The position numbers were made by a program, and so were the translations under genes. A stretch of 64,000 bases of DNA from Alteriqipengyuania lutimaris. GTDB taxonomy: Bacteria > Pseudomonadota > Alphaproteobacteria > Sphingomonadales > Sphingomonadaceae. A model generated the notes under the pieces. That model made no database searches and was not told where the DNA came from. It saw only the letters and a program-made list of their open reading frames with translations. Location: positions 1,240,001 to 1,304,000 of the forward strand of contig NZ_QRBB01000001.1 of NCBI RefSeq assembly GCF_003363135.1, written 5' to 3'. This document shows, piece by piece, positions 44,033 to 52,930 of this stretch. Each line of letters opens with the position of its first letter. The stretch's first letter is position 1.

Positions 44033-45217
44033 TTACTGGCTCCCTGCGGGTGTCGCGGTCGGCGCGGTCGGCGCCGCGTCACGGCGGCGATTGATCTCGG
44101 GCAGCGGCAGATAGGGCGTGACGTTGTCGGTCTCGACGATCGTCTTGTCGGTCCGGCTCAGCACACGTTCCATGGTTTCGTAATAAAGGCGGCGGCGGGT
44201 CACTTCGGGGGCAAGGCGGTACTCCTGGTACACCTTGTCGAAGGCCTGCGCCTCACCTTCCGCATTGGCGAGCACCTGCTGCGCGTAGCCCTGCGCCTGG
44301 TTGCGCGCCGCATCGGCGTTCTGTTCGGCCACCTGCACGTCGCGGAAGGCATCGACCACCTGTGCCGGCGGGTCGGCCTTCTCGATCTCGACACCCAGCA
44401 CGCGGATACCCGCGCCATATGCGTCGAGCGTCGCCTGCATCCGTTCGCGCACGTCGAGCTCGATCGCGGCGCGCCCCTGGCCCGAGAACGTCTCGTCCAG
44501 TTCGGTCTCGGCCACGGCGGCACGCATCGCCGCCTCGGCCGCTTCGTTCACGGTCTCGATCGGATCGACGACGCGGAAGTTGAAGCCTTCCAGATCCTTG
44601 ATGTTCCAGCGCACGATGTAGCTGAGGTCGACCAGGTTCTGGTCGCCCGTCAGGATCAGCTTGGCCTGCGTGTTGCTGCCGGGAATGCGGACCGAGCGGA
44701 CACCTTCGACATCCTGGACATCGACCGTCTCGATCGGGAAGGGCGCGGTGAACTGGAGCCCGGAATCGAGCGTGCGCGTGTAGTTGCCCAGCGTCTTCAC
44801 GACCGCTTTTTGCTGCGGGCCGATCAGGTGCGTGCTGGTTACGCCGATCCAGATGATCACGACGATCGCGACGATAATGGGCACCCAGCTCTTCCCGCCG
44901 GGGCGCTCGGGCAGGCGGAAGTTCGGGCCACCCGGGCCACCGCCGCCGGACCTGCGACGCGGACCTTCGGGGCCGCGGTTTTTGAAGATATCCTCGATCG
45001 AGGCGGAGCGACGCGGCTCTCCGTCGCCGCCGCGCCCGTTGCCGCCCTGCGGCAGCCACGGATTGCGCGGACCCTTGGGCTTGTCGCTGCCGGGACCGTC
45101 GCCTTTTTCGCCTTTCGGCGGATCGGACCGATCGCCGTCATCGGAAGACCCGCCCCAGGGATTTTTGCCAGCCATCGCCAGCGCGATTTTCGAGTGAAAC
45201 CCGTCCAAGATTTTCAT
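44033..45217 (-). CDS. hflK: FtsH protease modulator HflK
   Basis: The HflK partner of HflC. The 394-residue protein has a long Gly/Pro/Asp-rich N-terminus containing the family NPWGGSSDDGDRSDPPKG, one helix (WVPIIVAIVVIIWIGVTSTH), LIGPQQKAVVKTLGNYTRTL, then the SPFH domain and a QAQGYAQQVLANAEGEAQAF helical region. The ATG at 45217 has AGGGAACC before it; an internal ATG at 45175 (MAGKNPWGG) is an alternative. Divergent from mrp with 75 bp between. Confidence 0.93.
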   Translation of the reverse strand: MKILDGFHSKIALAMAGKNPWGGSSDDGDRSDPPKGEKGDGPGSDKPKGPRNPWLPQGGNGRGGDGEPRRSASIEDIFKNRGPEGPRRRSGGGGPGGPNFRLPERPGGKSWVPIIVAIVVIIWIGVTSTHLIGPQQKAVVKTLGNYTRTLDSGLQFTAPFPIETVDVQDVEGVRSVRIPGSNTQAKLILTGDQNLVDLSYIVRWNIKDLEGFNFRVVDPIETVNEAAEAAMRAAVAETELDETFSGQGRAAIELDVRERMQATLDAYGAGIRVLGVEIEKADPPAQVVDAFRDVQVAEQNADAARNQAQGYAQQVLANAEGEAQAFDKVYQEYRLAPEVTRRRLYYETMERVLSRTDKTIVETDNVTPYLPLPEINRRRDAAPTAPTATPAGSQ

Positions 45218-45292
45218 GGTTCCCTGTATAGGGAGCGTCGGCTGCGAAAAACAGGGGTTGTCCGCCCATTTTTGCTGTTATGGACGCTTCCG

Positions 45293-46303
45293 ATGACGAA
45301 GGATGCGGGACGAGAGCGAGCCACGGAACTCACTGCGGTCAGGGAGGCGCTTGGCCCGGAGCTGGCGGAGCGGATCGCGGCGGTGCGCGCGCGCCCCGAC
45401 ACCGGGGCGGGAGGCGCGCTGTCGCTGGTGGTCGACGGCTCGGGGCTGAGCGAAGCGGCGCGCACGGCGCTCGAAGGCGAGCTGCGCGAAGGGCTGGCGA
45501 CGATCGCCGCGGGTCGCGAGATCGCGATCGCCTTCATGGGCGAGCGGGTGAAAAGGCGGATCATCGCGATCGGATCGGGCAAGGGCGGGGTCGGCAAGTC
45601 GACCGTGACCGCCAATCTCGCGGTGGCGCTGAAGCGCGCCGGGGTGAAGGTCGGCGTGATCGATGCCGATATTTACGGTCCCTCGCAGCCGATCCTGCTG
45701 AAAAGCGAAGACATGAAGCCCGAGGCCGAGGGTGAGACGCTGCAGCCCGTGGTCGGCGCGGCGGACATTCCGATGCTGTCGATGGGGCACTTGGTGAACA
45801 AGGGCCGCGCGCTCGCGTGGCGCGGGCCGATGGCCGGGCGCGCGCTGGCGCAATTGTTCGAAGCGAACTGGGGCGATGCCGAGGTGCTGCTGGTCGACCT
45901 GCCGCCGGGCACGGGCGATGTGCAAATCACCATGCTGCAGAAGTTCCGCCCCGATGGCGCGGTGATCGTCTCGACGCCGCAAGACCTCGCGCTGGCCGAT
46001 GCGGCGCGCGCGGGTTCGCTGTTCGACCAGGGCGAGGTGCCGATCCTCGGCCTGATCGAGAACATGGCGGGCTATGTCTGCCCGCATTGCGGCGAGGCGA
46101 GCGACCCCTTCGGCAGCGGCGGGGTGGAGCGCGCGGCAGGCCGCCTCGACCTGCCCTTCCTCGGGCGCATTCCGCTCAGCCATGCGGTGCGCGAATCGAG
46201 CGATGCGGGCGCGCCTGTGGCCATGGGCGACACGCCCGAGGGCAATGCCTTTCGCGCGATCGCGGAGAAAATTGCGCAGGCGCTGTCCGTGAAAACGGCA
46301 TGA
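45293..46303 (+). CDS. mrp: Mrp/ApbC iron-sulfur carrier ATPase
   Basis: A P-loop ATPase that carries [4Fe-4S] clusters to apoproteins. The 336-residue protein starts MTKDAGRERATELTAVREAL, with an N-terminal MIP18-like part reduced compared with longer family members. It then has the deviant Walker A IAIGSGKGGVGKSTVTANLA, LLVDLPPGTGDVQITML and the cluster-binding CxxC in GYVCPHCGEASDPFGSGG. The frame is open upstream but only this ATG fits. It is followed by an overlapping molybdoenzyme gene, a cofactor-requiring neighbour. Confidence 0.93.
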   Translation: MTKDAGRERATELTAVREALGPELAERIAAVRARPDTGAGGALSLVVDGSGLSEAARTALEGELREGLATIAAGREIAIAFMGERVKRRIIAIGSGKGGVGKSTVTANLAVALKRAGVKVGVIDADIYGPSQPILLKSEDMKPEAEGETLQPVVGAADIPMLSMGHLVNKGRALAWRGPMAGRALAQLFEANWGDAEVLLVDLPPGTGDVQITMLQKFRPDGAVIVSTPQDLALADAARAGSLFDQGEVPILGLIENMAGYVCPHCGEASDPFGSGGVERAAGRLDLPFLGRIPLSHAVRESSDAGAPVAMGDTPEGNAFRAIAEKIAQALSVKTA

Positions 46304-48678
46304 AGGTTTCGCGCCGGGGCGTGCTGGCGGGCGCGGCGGCGGGCGGTGGCCTGCTCGTCGCGTTCCTGCTGCTGCCCCAGCGCTTCGACGCGCCGCTCGA
46401 ACCAGCGGAGGGCGAGGCGGGCTTCAACGCCTGGCTCAAGATCGCCGGCGATGGCGTGGTCACGGTTGCCGTCCCCCAATGCGAGATGGGGCAGGGCGTC
46501 ACCACGCTCATCCCGCAGATCGTCGCGATGGAGCTTGGCGCGGACTGGCGGCAGATCGCGGTCGAGCCCGCGCCGCCTGCGGGCGCCTATCCCAACGTGC
46601 CGCTGGCGAGCCTGTGGGCGCCGCTGTGGCTTGCGGGCGGCGCGGACCTCGCCAGCGACGAGGATTCGCTGCTCGCCCGCCGCTTTGCCGAGCGCACGCG
46701 TTTCAACGCGACCGCCGCAGGCACCACGCTGGCCGCCTACGAAGCGCCCGCCCGCGCAGCCGCCGCGACTGCGCGCGCTATGCTGATTGCCGAGGCTGCC
46801 GCGCGCTGGGGCATCGCGCCAGAGGAATGCCGCGCGCAGGACGGATTCATCGTCGCGGGCGAGCGGCAGCTGCGCTTCGCCGATCTGGCAGAGGCCGCTG
46901 CGCAGCGCGATCCGCCCGATGTCGCACCGCTGCGCAGTGAGCCTCCGGCGGAACCGCCGACCGGCCCGGGCGCGCGGGCCGAGACCGATTTTCCCCGCCT
47001 CGACCTGCCGGCCAAGGTCGATGGCAGCTTCCTGTTCGCGGGCGATATCCGTCTGCCCGGCATGGCCTATGTCGCGATCCGCCACGGCCCGATCGACCGG
47101 CCGCGCCTGAAGCGTTACGAGCGCGAGGCGGCCGCGAAGGTGCGCGGTCTGGTGGGCGTCGTTCAGGGCAATCGCTGGCTTGCCGCCGCGGGCGAGACAT
47201 GGTGGGCGGCGGAACGGGCGCTGGCCGCGATGAAGCCGGTCTTCGGCATCACCGATCCCGTGTCGAGCGAGGGCGTTGCGCGCGCAATCGATCGCGCCCT
47301 TGCCGATGGCGAGGCGCACGAAGTTGCGCTGGTCGGTGCGCGCGAGGTGGTCGACGGGCGGGCCACGCTTTCGCGCCGATACGATATCGCGCCTGCCGTC
47401 CATGCGCCGATCGAGACTGCGTCGGTCACCGCGTGGCTCGACGATGGCAAGCTGACGATGTGGATCGCCAGCCAGGTGCCCGAGCGGGTGCGGGTCTCGG
47501 TCGCGCGTGCGGTGGGCATCGAGGTCGAGGATGTGATCCTCGTCCCGATGGCGGCAGGGGGCAGTTTCGATGCGCGGCTCGACCATGCCCATGCGATCGA
47601 AGCGGCGGTGATCGCGCGCGAACTGGGCCGTCCGGTCCAGCTCGTCTGGTCGCGCTGGCAGGAAATGATCGCCAGTCCGCCGCGCGCGCCCGCGGCGGCC
47701 CAGCTTTCCGCGCGGCTCGGCCGGGATGGCGCCATCATCGCGCTGAAGAGCAGGATCGCGGTCCCGCCCTTCATGCACGAACAGGGCGCGCGCCTGTTCG
47801 ACAATCGCACCACATGGGCCGCACGCGAAGACAATGCGGGACGCGCCGATCCGCTGGCGGTGGCTGGCGCGGTGCCTGCCTATGCGATTGCCAATCTGGC
47901 GGTCGATCACGTGCCGGTCGACACGCGCCTGCCCGTCGCACGGATGCGCGGGGGCGGCGACGCGCTGACCGCATTCTTCACCGAGTGTTTCGTCGACGAG
48001 GTGGCGCAGTCGCTGGGGCGCGAAAAACTGTCCTACCGCATCGCGATGCTGGGGCAGGATCTTGCGATGGTCGAGGTGCTCCAGCGTGCCGCCCGCCTCG
48101 CCCAATGGGACGGAGGCGCCGCTGCGGCGGGGCAGGGCATAGCCTGCCACAGGATGGTGCTGGGCGAGCGCGTCGGGCGGATCGCCTGCGTGGCGCAGGC
48201 AACGCCGGGGGAGGGCGGCATCCGCGTATCGCGCCTCAGCGTGGCGGCGGATATCGGGCGGATCGTCAATCGCGACCTCGCGCGCCAGCAGATCGAGGGC
48301 GGGCTGATCTTCGGCCTGTCGCTCGTGCTGGGATCGGCCATAGGCTATGATGGCGGTCTGCCTACCAGCGCGCGGCTGGGTTCGCTGGGCCTGCCCACGC
48401 TGGCCGATAGCCCCGACATCGCGATCGATTTCGTGACCAGCGACCAGGAGCCGTTCGATCCCGGCGAACTGGGCACCGTGATCGCGGCGCCCGCGATCGC
48501 CAACGCCCTGTTTTCGGCCACGGGTCAGCGTTTGCGCTCGCTCCCGCTCGACCTCGCGGCTGCCCAACCACCTGTCCAGCCACCTGCGCAGCCGGAGCAG
48601 CCCGATCCGCCGGAGCCCGCCTCCGGAGCGCCATCATCCGAGCCATCGCCAGAACCATCGATTGAAGAGCCGTCTTGA
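46300..48678 (+). CDS. Molybdopterin-binding aldehyde dehydrogenase / isoquinoline 1-oxidoreductase beta-type subunit
   Basis: The large subunit of a xanthine oxidase-family molybdenum hydroxylase, 792 residues. It begins with a twin-arginine-like signal (VSRRGVLAGAAAGGGLLVAF), so is probably exported. Cofactor-binding signatures are VAVPQCEMGQGVTTLIPQIV, PMAAGGSFDARLDHAHAIEA, RMRGGGDALTAFFTECFVDE and the active-site glutamate region DPGELGTVIAAPAIANALF. The C-terminal about 45 residues are Pro/Ser/Glu-rich. Family members need a small [2Fe-2S] subunit, which is not next to it. It overlaps mrp by 4 bp (ATGA). Confidence 0.85.
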   Translation: MKVSRRGVLAGAAAGGGLLVAFLLLPQRFDAPLEPAEGEAGFNAWLKIAGDGVVTVAVPQCEMGQGVTTLIPQIVAMELGADWRQIAVEPAPPAGAYPNVPLASLWAPLWLAGGADLASDEDSLLARRFAERTRFNATAAGTTLAAYEAPARAAAATARAMLIAEAAARWGIAPEECRAQDGFIVAGERQLRFADLAEAAAQRDPPDVAPLRSEPPAEPPTGPGARAETDFPRLDLPAKVDGSFLFAGDIRLPGMAYVAIRHGPIDRPRLKRYEREAAAKVRGLVGVVQGNRWLAAAGETWWAAERALAAMKPVFGITDPVSSEGVARAIDRALADGEAHEVALVGAREVVDGRATLSRRYDIAPAVHAPIETASVTAWLDDGKLTMWIASQVPERVRVSVARAVGIEVEDVILVPMAAGGSFDARLDHAHAIEAAVIARELGRPVQLVWSRWQEMIASPPRAPAAAQLSARLGRDGAIIALKSRIAVPPFMHEQGARLFDNRTTWAAREDNAGRADPLAVAGAVPAYAIANLAVDHVPVDTRLPVARMRGGGDALTAFFTECFVDEVAQSLGREKLSYRIAMLGQDLAMVEVLQRAARLAQWDGGAAAAGQGIACHRMVLGERVGRIACVAQATPGEGGIRVSRLSVAADIGRIVNRDLARQQIEGGLIFGLSLVLGSAIGYDGGLPTSARLGSLGLPTLADSPDIAIDFVTSDQEPFDPGELGTVIAAPAIANALFSATGQRLRSLPLDLAAAQPPVQPPAQPEQPDPPEPASGAPSSEPSPEPSIEEPS

Positions 48679-48709
48679 CGCGGGACCTTCCTTCGCGTTG
48701 GCGAAACGC

Positions 48710-49756
48710 ATGACTTGGCAAGACCAGCAGCTTCCGGCCGACCATCCCCCCGTACGCTCGGGCAGGATCGGCGTGCTGGTCGTGAATCTCGGCACGCCCG
48801 CCGCGCCGACGACGGCCGACGTGCGGCGCTATCTCGCCGAATTCCTGTCCGACCGGCGGGTGATCGAACTGCCGCCGATCGCTTGGCAGCCGATCCTACG
48901 CGGGGTCATCCTCAACACCCGGCCCGCCAAATCGGCCGAAGCCTATCGCAAGGTGTGGGGCGAGGACGGATCGCCGCTCGCCGCGATCACGAGAGCCCAG
49001 GCCGAAGCGATGCAGCCGCGCTTTGCGGAAGGCTCGGACGACCGCGTTATCGTCGACTGGGCGATGCGCTACGGCGAGCCGACGATCCAGGACAAGCTGA
49101 CCGCGCTGAAGGAGCAAGGGTGCGACCGCATCCTGCTCGCGCCGCTCTACCCGCAATATTGCGCGGCGACGACCGCGACCGTGGTCGACAAGGCGAGCGA
49201 CTGGCTGCGCGAACAGCGCTGGCAGCCGAGCCTGCGCACCCTGCCGCCCTATCACGACGACCCGCTCTATATCGACGCGCTGGCGCAGGATATCGAACGC
49301 CAGCTGGCCGCGCTCGACTTTGTCCCCGAGCTGCTGGTGACGAGCTTCCACGGCATGCCCGCGCGCACGCTGGCGCTGGGCGACCCCTACCACTGCCACT
49401 GCCACAAGACCGCGCGGCTGCTCGAGGCGCGGATGGCCCAGTCCGGCTTGTACCCCGACCTGCGTTTCCGGATCAGCTTCCAGTCGCGCTTCGGCCCGGC
49501 CAAGTGGCTCGAACCCGCGACCGACCAGGTCCTGATGGAAGAGGCGGGCAAGGGCACGAAGCGCATCGCCATCGTCGCGCCCGGCTTTTCCGCCGACTGC
49601 CTCGAAACGCTCGAAGAGCTTGCGATGGAAGGCAAGGAACAGTTCGAGGAAGCGGGCGGGGAGCAATTCGCCGCGCTGTCCTGCCTCAACACCTCCGACG
49701 CGGGGCTGGCGATGCTCGAGGCGATCCTGCGGCGCGAACTTTCAGGGTGGATTTGA
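48710..49756 (+). CDS. hemH: Ferrochelatase HemH
   Basis: Inserts Fe2+ into protoporphyrin IX to make heme, the branch competing with BchH for protoporphyrin. The 348-residue protein has IGVLVVNLGTPAAPTTADVR, LAPLYPQYCAATTATVVDKA, the active-site histidine in LVTSFHGMPARTLALGDPYH, and QSRFGPAKWLEPATDQVLME. The ATG at 48710 follows the preceding gene by 31 bp. Two cysteine-rich sites (YHCHCHKTARLL) are typical of bacterial HemH. Confidence 0.95.
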   Translation: MTWQDQQLPADHPPVRSGRIGVLVVNLGTPAAPTTADVRRYLAEFLSDRRVIELPPIAWQPILRGVILNTRPAKSAEAYRKVWGEDGSPLAAITRAQAEAMQPRFAEGSDDRVIVDWAMRYGEPTIQDKLTALKEQGCDRILLAPLYPQYCAATTATVVDKASDWLREQRWQPSLRTLPPYHDDPLYIDALAQDIERQLAALDFVPELLVTSFHGMPARTLALGDPYHCHCHKTARLLEARMAQSGLYPDLRFRISFQSRFGPAKWLEPATDQVLMEEAGKGTKRIAIVAPGFSADCLETLEELAMEGKEQFEEAGGEQFAALSCLNTSDAGLAMLEAILRRELSGWI

Positions 49757-49815
49757 ACGGCTGGATTTGCGGGCGCAGCTAATTTACATTGGGGTCAATA
49801 AGGAGAGCACACCCG

Positions 49816-51219
49816 ATGGCCACCGCACCCGTTCAAGACATGCCGGCCCACCAGCCTGCGCAGGTCCGCCCGACGCACTGGAAAGAGGCCAATCCGTCCC
49901 TGGCGGACCTCTCCCACATTCCCGGCGAACAGGGCCTGCCGTTCGTCGGCAACACCTTCAAGATGCTGGCCGATCCGCCCGCCTTCACCCGCGCGATGGT
50001 GGAGAAATACGGGCGCGTCTATCGCAACAATGCCTTCGGCGGCACGGTCGTCGCGCTGGTCGGCGCGGATGCGAACGAGCTGGTGCTGTTCGACCGCAAG
50101 AAGATCTTCTCCAGCGAACAAGGCTGGGGCCCGATTCTCGACCAGCTGTTCCCGCGCGGGCTGATGCTGCTGGATTTCGACCATCACCGCGCCGACCGCA
50201 AGGCGCTGTCGATCGCCTTCAAGCCCGAGCCGATGCGGCATTATGTCGGCAGCCTCAATCACGGCATCGCCCGGCGCATGGAGGAATGGGGTTCCGGCTC
50301 CATGAAGTTCTACCCCGCAATCAAGCAGCTCACGCTCGACCTCGCGGCGGACAGCTTCATCGGCATTCCCTTCGGCGAGGAATCGGAGAAGGTGAACCAG
50401 GCCTTCGTCGACATGGTGCAGGCCTCGGTCGCGCCGATCCGCCACTCGCTGCCCTTCACCAAGATGAAGCGCGGCACCGATGGTCGCGCCTATCTGGTCG
50501 AGTATTTCACCAAAGAGACCGAGCGTCGCCGGGCCGAAGGCGGCGGCCAGGACATGTTCAGCCAGTTCGCCACCGCGACGCGCGACGACGGCGAGCTGCT
50601 GCCGGTCGACGAAGTGGTCGACCACATGAACTTCCTGATGATGGCTGCGCACGACACGATCACCTCGTCCGCGACCTCGCTGGTCTATTTCCTCGCGAAG
50701 AACCCCGAATGGCAGGACAAGCTGCGCGAGGAACTGCGCGCGATCACCGGGGGCGAGGGCCGCGCACTCGAATACGAGGATCTGGCCAAGGCCGAGCTGA
50801 CCGAGATGGCGTTCAAGGAAGCGCTGCGGATGATGCCGCCGGTCCCCTCGATCCCGCGCCGCGCGCTGGAGGAATTCGAGTTTCACGGATACCGCATCCC
50901 GGCGGGCACGCCGGTAGGTGTGAACCCGAATTTCGTGCACAACGACCCGGAGATCTGGGATTCGCCCAAGACCTTCGATCCCATGCGCTTCACCCGCGAA
51001 GCGGAAAAGGCACGGCACAAATATGCCTGGGTGCCCTTCGGCGGCGGCGCGCACATGTGCCTAGGGCTCCACTTCGCCTATATGCAGATCAAGATCCTGA
51101 TGGCGCACCTGCTGACCCGCTACCGGATCGAGGTCGCTGAAGGCTACGCGCCCGACTGGCAGGCCTGGCCGATCCCGCAGCCCAAGGACGGCTTGCAGAT
51201 CAGGCTGGAGAAGCTTTGA
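49816..51219 (+). CDS. Cytochrome P450
   Basis: A heme-thiolate monooxygenase of 467 residues. The ATG at 49816 (MATAPVQDMPAHQPAQVRPT) is preceded by AAGGAGAG. P450 marks are the I-helix AAHDTITSSATSLVYFLAKN, ExxR in FKEALRMMPPVPSIPRRALE and the heme-binding loop FGGGAHMCLGLHFAYMQIK. No membrane anchor is seen, so it is a soluble class with partners elsewhere. The substrate is unknown; the fold resembles CYP120/retinoid-type P450s, which would suit carotenoid-derived substrates, but this is speculative. Confidence 0.93.
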   Translation: MATAPVQDMPAHQPAQVRPTHWKEANPSLADLSHIPGEQGLPFVGNTFKMLADPPAFTRAMVEKYGRVYRNNAFGGTVVALVGADANELVLFDRKKIFSSEQGWGPILDQLFPRGLMLLDFDHHRADRKALSIAFKPEPMRHYVGSLNHGIARRMEEWGSGSMKFYPAIKQLTLDLAADSFIGIPFGEESEKVNQAFVDMVQASVAPIRHSLPFTKMKRGTDGRAYLVEYFTKETERRRAEGGGQDMFSQFATATRDDGELLPVDEVVDHMNFLMMAAHDTITSSATSLVYFLAKNPEWQDKLREELRAITGGEGRALEYEDLAKAELTEMAFKEALRMMPPVPSIPRRALEEFEFHGYRIPAGTPVGVNPNFVHNDPEIWDSPKTFDPMRFTREAEKARHKYAWVPFGGGAHMCLGLHFAYMQIKILMAHLLTRYRIEVAEGYAPDWQAWPIPQPKDGLQIRLEKL

Positions 51220-51223
51220 AAAG

Positions 51224-51374
51224 ATCCTCCCCGTTTTCGCTTAAGCGCAAATGGGGAGGGGGACCGCGATACCGCAGGTGTCGGGGTGGAGGGGTAACAA
51301 GCGCTCATCCCCCTCCGTCAGCCGCCTGCGGCGACTGCCACCTCCCCAAATGGCTACGCAATTTGGGGAGGATC
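51224..51374. repeat. Inverted pair of CCTCCCC/GGGGAGG repeats after the P450 gene
   Basis: The left copy runs from ATCCTCCCC through GGGGAGGGGGACC to GGTGGAGGGG (51224-51293). The right, reversed copy starts near 51305 and ends GGGGAGGATC. They have the same ends as the copies at 6754-6902 and 19954-20002, with different loops. It fills the space between two converging genes. Confidence 0.85.
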
Positions 51375-51378
51375 AAGG

Positions 51379-51546
51379 CTAGAAATCGATTGCGATCCCG
51401 TCTTTCACCCAGTCGCCGTAACGCGTCGGGCTGAGGCCCTTCGGGTCCTCGACGCTCGCGTCGATTGGTTCGGGCGCGGGCGGCGGATCGTCGCTCCAGT
51501 GCGCGGGCTTCTTGAAGTCCTCGGGGCGTTCTGTAGCGCGTTTCAT
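51379..51546 (-). CDS. DUF1674 protein, succinate dehydrogenase assembly factor 4-like
   Basis: A 55-residue protein starting MKRATERPEDFKKPAHWSDD. It ends with the DUF1674 signature PTRYGDWVKDGIAIDF, shared with SdhAF4, which binds flavinylated SdhA during complex II assembly. A Pro-rich middle precedes it. The ATG at 51546 is chosen because upstream sequence belongs to the divergent rsmB region. It is separated from the converging P450 by repeats. Confidence 0.85.
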   Translation of the reverse strand: MKRATERPEDFKKPAHWSDDPPPAPEPIDASVEDPKGLSPTRYGDWVKDGIAIDF

Positions 51547-51583
51547 ATGACCAAGATGATCTTCCCGCACCGGCGTTTCAAGC

Positions 51584-52834
51584 ATGTCTAAAGGCGGTAG
51601 CGAAGCCGAAGTCGCGGGCCTGCCCGCAAGGCGCGCCGCATTGCGCATGCTCGACGGCGTGCTGCGCCGGGGCGAAACGCTCGAGCAGAACGAGACGGCG
51701 GCGCTGCGCGGCCTGCCCGCCTCCGACGCGGGGCTGGCGCGCGCGATCGCCGCCGAAACCCTGCGCTGGCTGGTCGATTTCGATGCGGCTGTAGACAGCG
51801 CGACGCGCGAAGTCCTGCCCGATGATGCCAAGCCGCGCACCGTCCTGCGGCTGATGCTGGCGCAATGGCTGCGGCTCGACACGCCGCCGCACGCGGTCAT
51901 CGCGACCGCGCTGCCGCTGCTCTCGGGCGGGCCGAAGAGGCTGGCGCATGGCGTGTTCGGCGCGCTCGCCAAGCGCGGCTTAGAGCTGCCCGCCGCACCG
52001 ACTTTGCCCGCGGCGGTCGCCGCGCGCTGGGGCGAGCGAAGCACGGCGATTGCCGCAGGGCTGGCCGAGCCGCCGCCGCTCGACCTGACCTTGCGCGATC
52101 CGGCGAAGACCGCCGAATGGGCGGTGAAGCTGGGCGCGGACAGCTTGATGCCCGGCCATCTGCGCCTCTCGCGCGGGCAGGCGGTGCACGGGCTCGAAGG
52201 GTTCGAGGATGGCGCATGGTGGGTGCAGGATCTCGCCGCCTCGCTCCCCGCCCGCATGCTGGGCGACGGCGAAAGAAAACGCGCGCTCGACCTGTGCGCC
52301 GCACCGGGCGGCAAGACGCTGCAACTGGCGGCGCAGGGGTGGCAGGTCACCGCGCTGGACATCTCGGCCAAGCGATTGAAGCTGCTGGAGCAGAACCTCG
52401 CGCGCACCGGGCTGGAGGCCGAGGTGATCGCTGCCGATGCCTTCAAGTGGGAGCCCGAAGCTCCTTTCGACGCGATCCTGATCGACGCGCCGTGCACCGC
52501 GACGGGGACCGCGCGCCGCCACCCGGACGTGCTCCACCGCATCGGCCCGCGCCAGATCGCCGACCTCGCCGAAGTGCAGGCACGGCTGATCGAGCGCGCG
52601 AGCGGCTGGCTCACTCCCGGTGGCACGCTGGCCTACGCGGTGTGCTCGCTGGAGAGCGAGGAAGGGGAGGGGCAGGTCGCGAACGTCTCGCTCACGCCCG
52701 ATCCGATCCGGGCGGAAGAACTGCCCGAAGGCCTGTCACCCAGCGCACAGGGCCACCTGCGCACCGATCCGGGTATGCTGCCCGAGCAGGGCGGGCTCGA
52801 TGGCTTCTTCGTCGCGCGCTGGCGCAAGGGTTAG
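51584..52834 (+). CDS. rsmB: RsmB/NOP family rRNA cytosine-C5 methyltransferase
   Basis: Probably methylates C967 of 16S rRNA. The 416-residue protein has an N-terminal NusB-like RNA-binding domain (RAALRMLDGVLRRGETLEQN) and a Rossmann methyltransferase domain. SAM motif I is ALDLCAAPGGKTLQLAAQG, the motif IV cysteine is in DAPCTATGTARRHPDVLHRI, and the catalytic cysteine is in YAVCSLESEEGEGQV. Divergent from the DUF1674 gene. Confidence 0.9.
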   Translation: MSKGGSEAEVAGLPARRAALRMLDGVLRRGETLEQNETAALRGLPASDAGLARAIAAETLRWLVDFDAAVDSATREVLPDDAKPRTVLRLMLAQWLRLDTPPHAVIATALPLLSGGPKRLAHGVFGALAKRGLELPAAPTLPAAVAARWGERSTAIAAGLAEPPPLDLTLRDPAKTAEWAVKLGADSLMPGHLRLSRGQAVHGLEGFEDGAWWVQDLAASLPARMLGDGERKRALDLCAAPGGKTLQLAAQGWQVTALDISAKRLKLLEQNLARTGLEAEVIAADAFKWEPEAPFDAILIDAPCTATGTARRHPDVLHRIGPRQIADLAEVQARLIERASGWLTPGGTLAYAVCSLESEEGEGQVANVSLTPDPIRAEELPEGLSPSAQGHLRTDPGMLPEQGGLDGFFVARWRKG

Positions 52835-52842
52835 ATGCAAAA

Positions 52843-52927
52843 CTCTCCTCCCTCGGGGGAGGGATTGGAGGCTCCGCTCCATAGGCGGGCACACCCCCAC
52901 CCAACCTCCCCCTCAAGGGGAGGAGGG
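52843..52927. repeat. CCTCCC/GGGGAGG repeat between rsmB and the next gene
   Basis: CTCTCCTCCCTCGGGGGAGG, then GGAGGCTCCGCTCC (a small stem), and ending ACCTCCCCCTCAAGGGGAGG. It belongs to the same broad class of GC-rich palindromes but is less similar to the other copies. It lies between convergent stops and could double as a terminator. Confidence 0.7.
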
Positions 52928-52930
52928 ACA

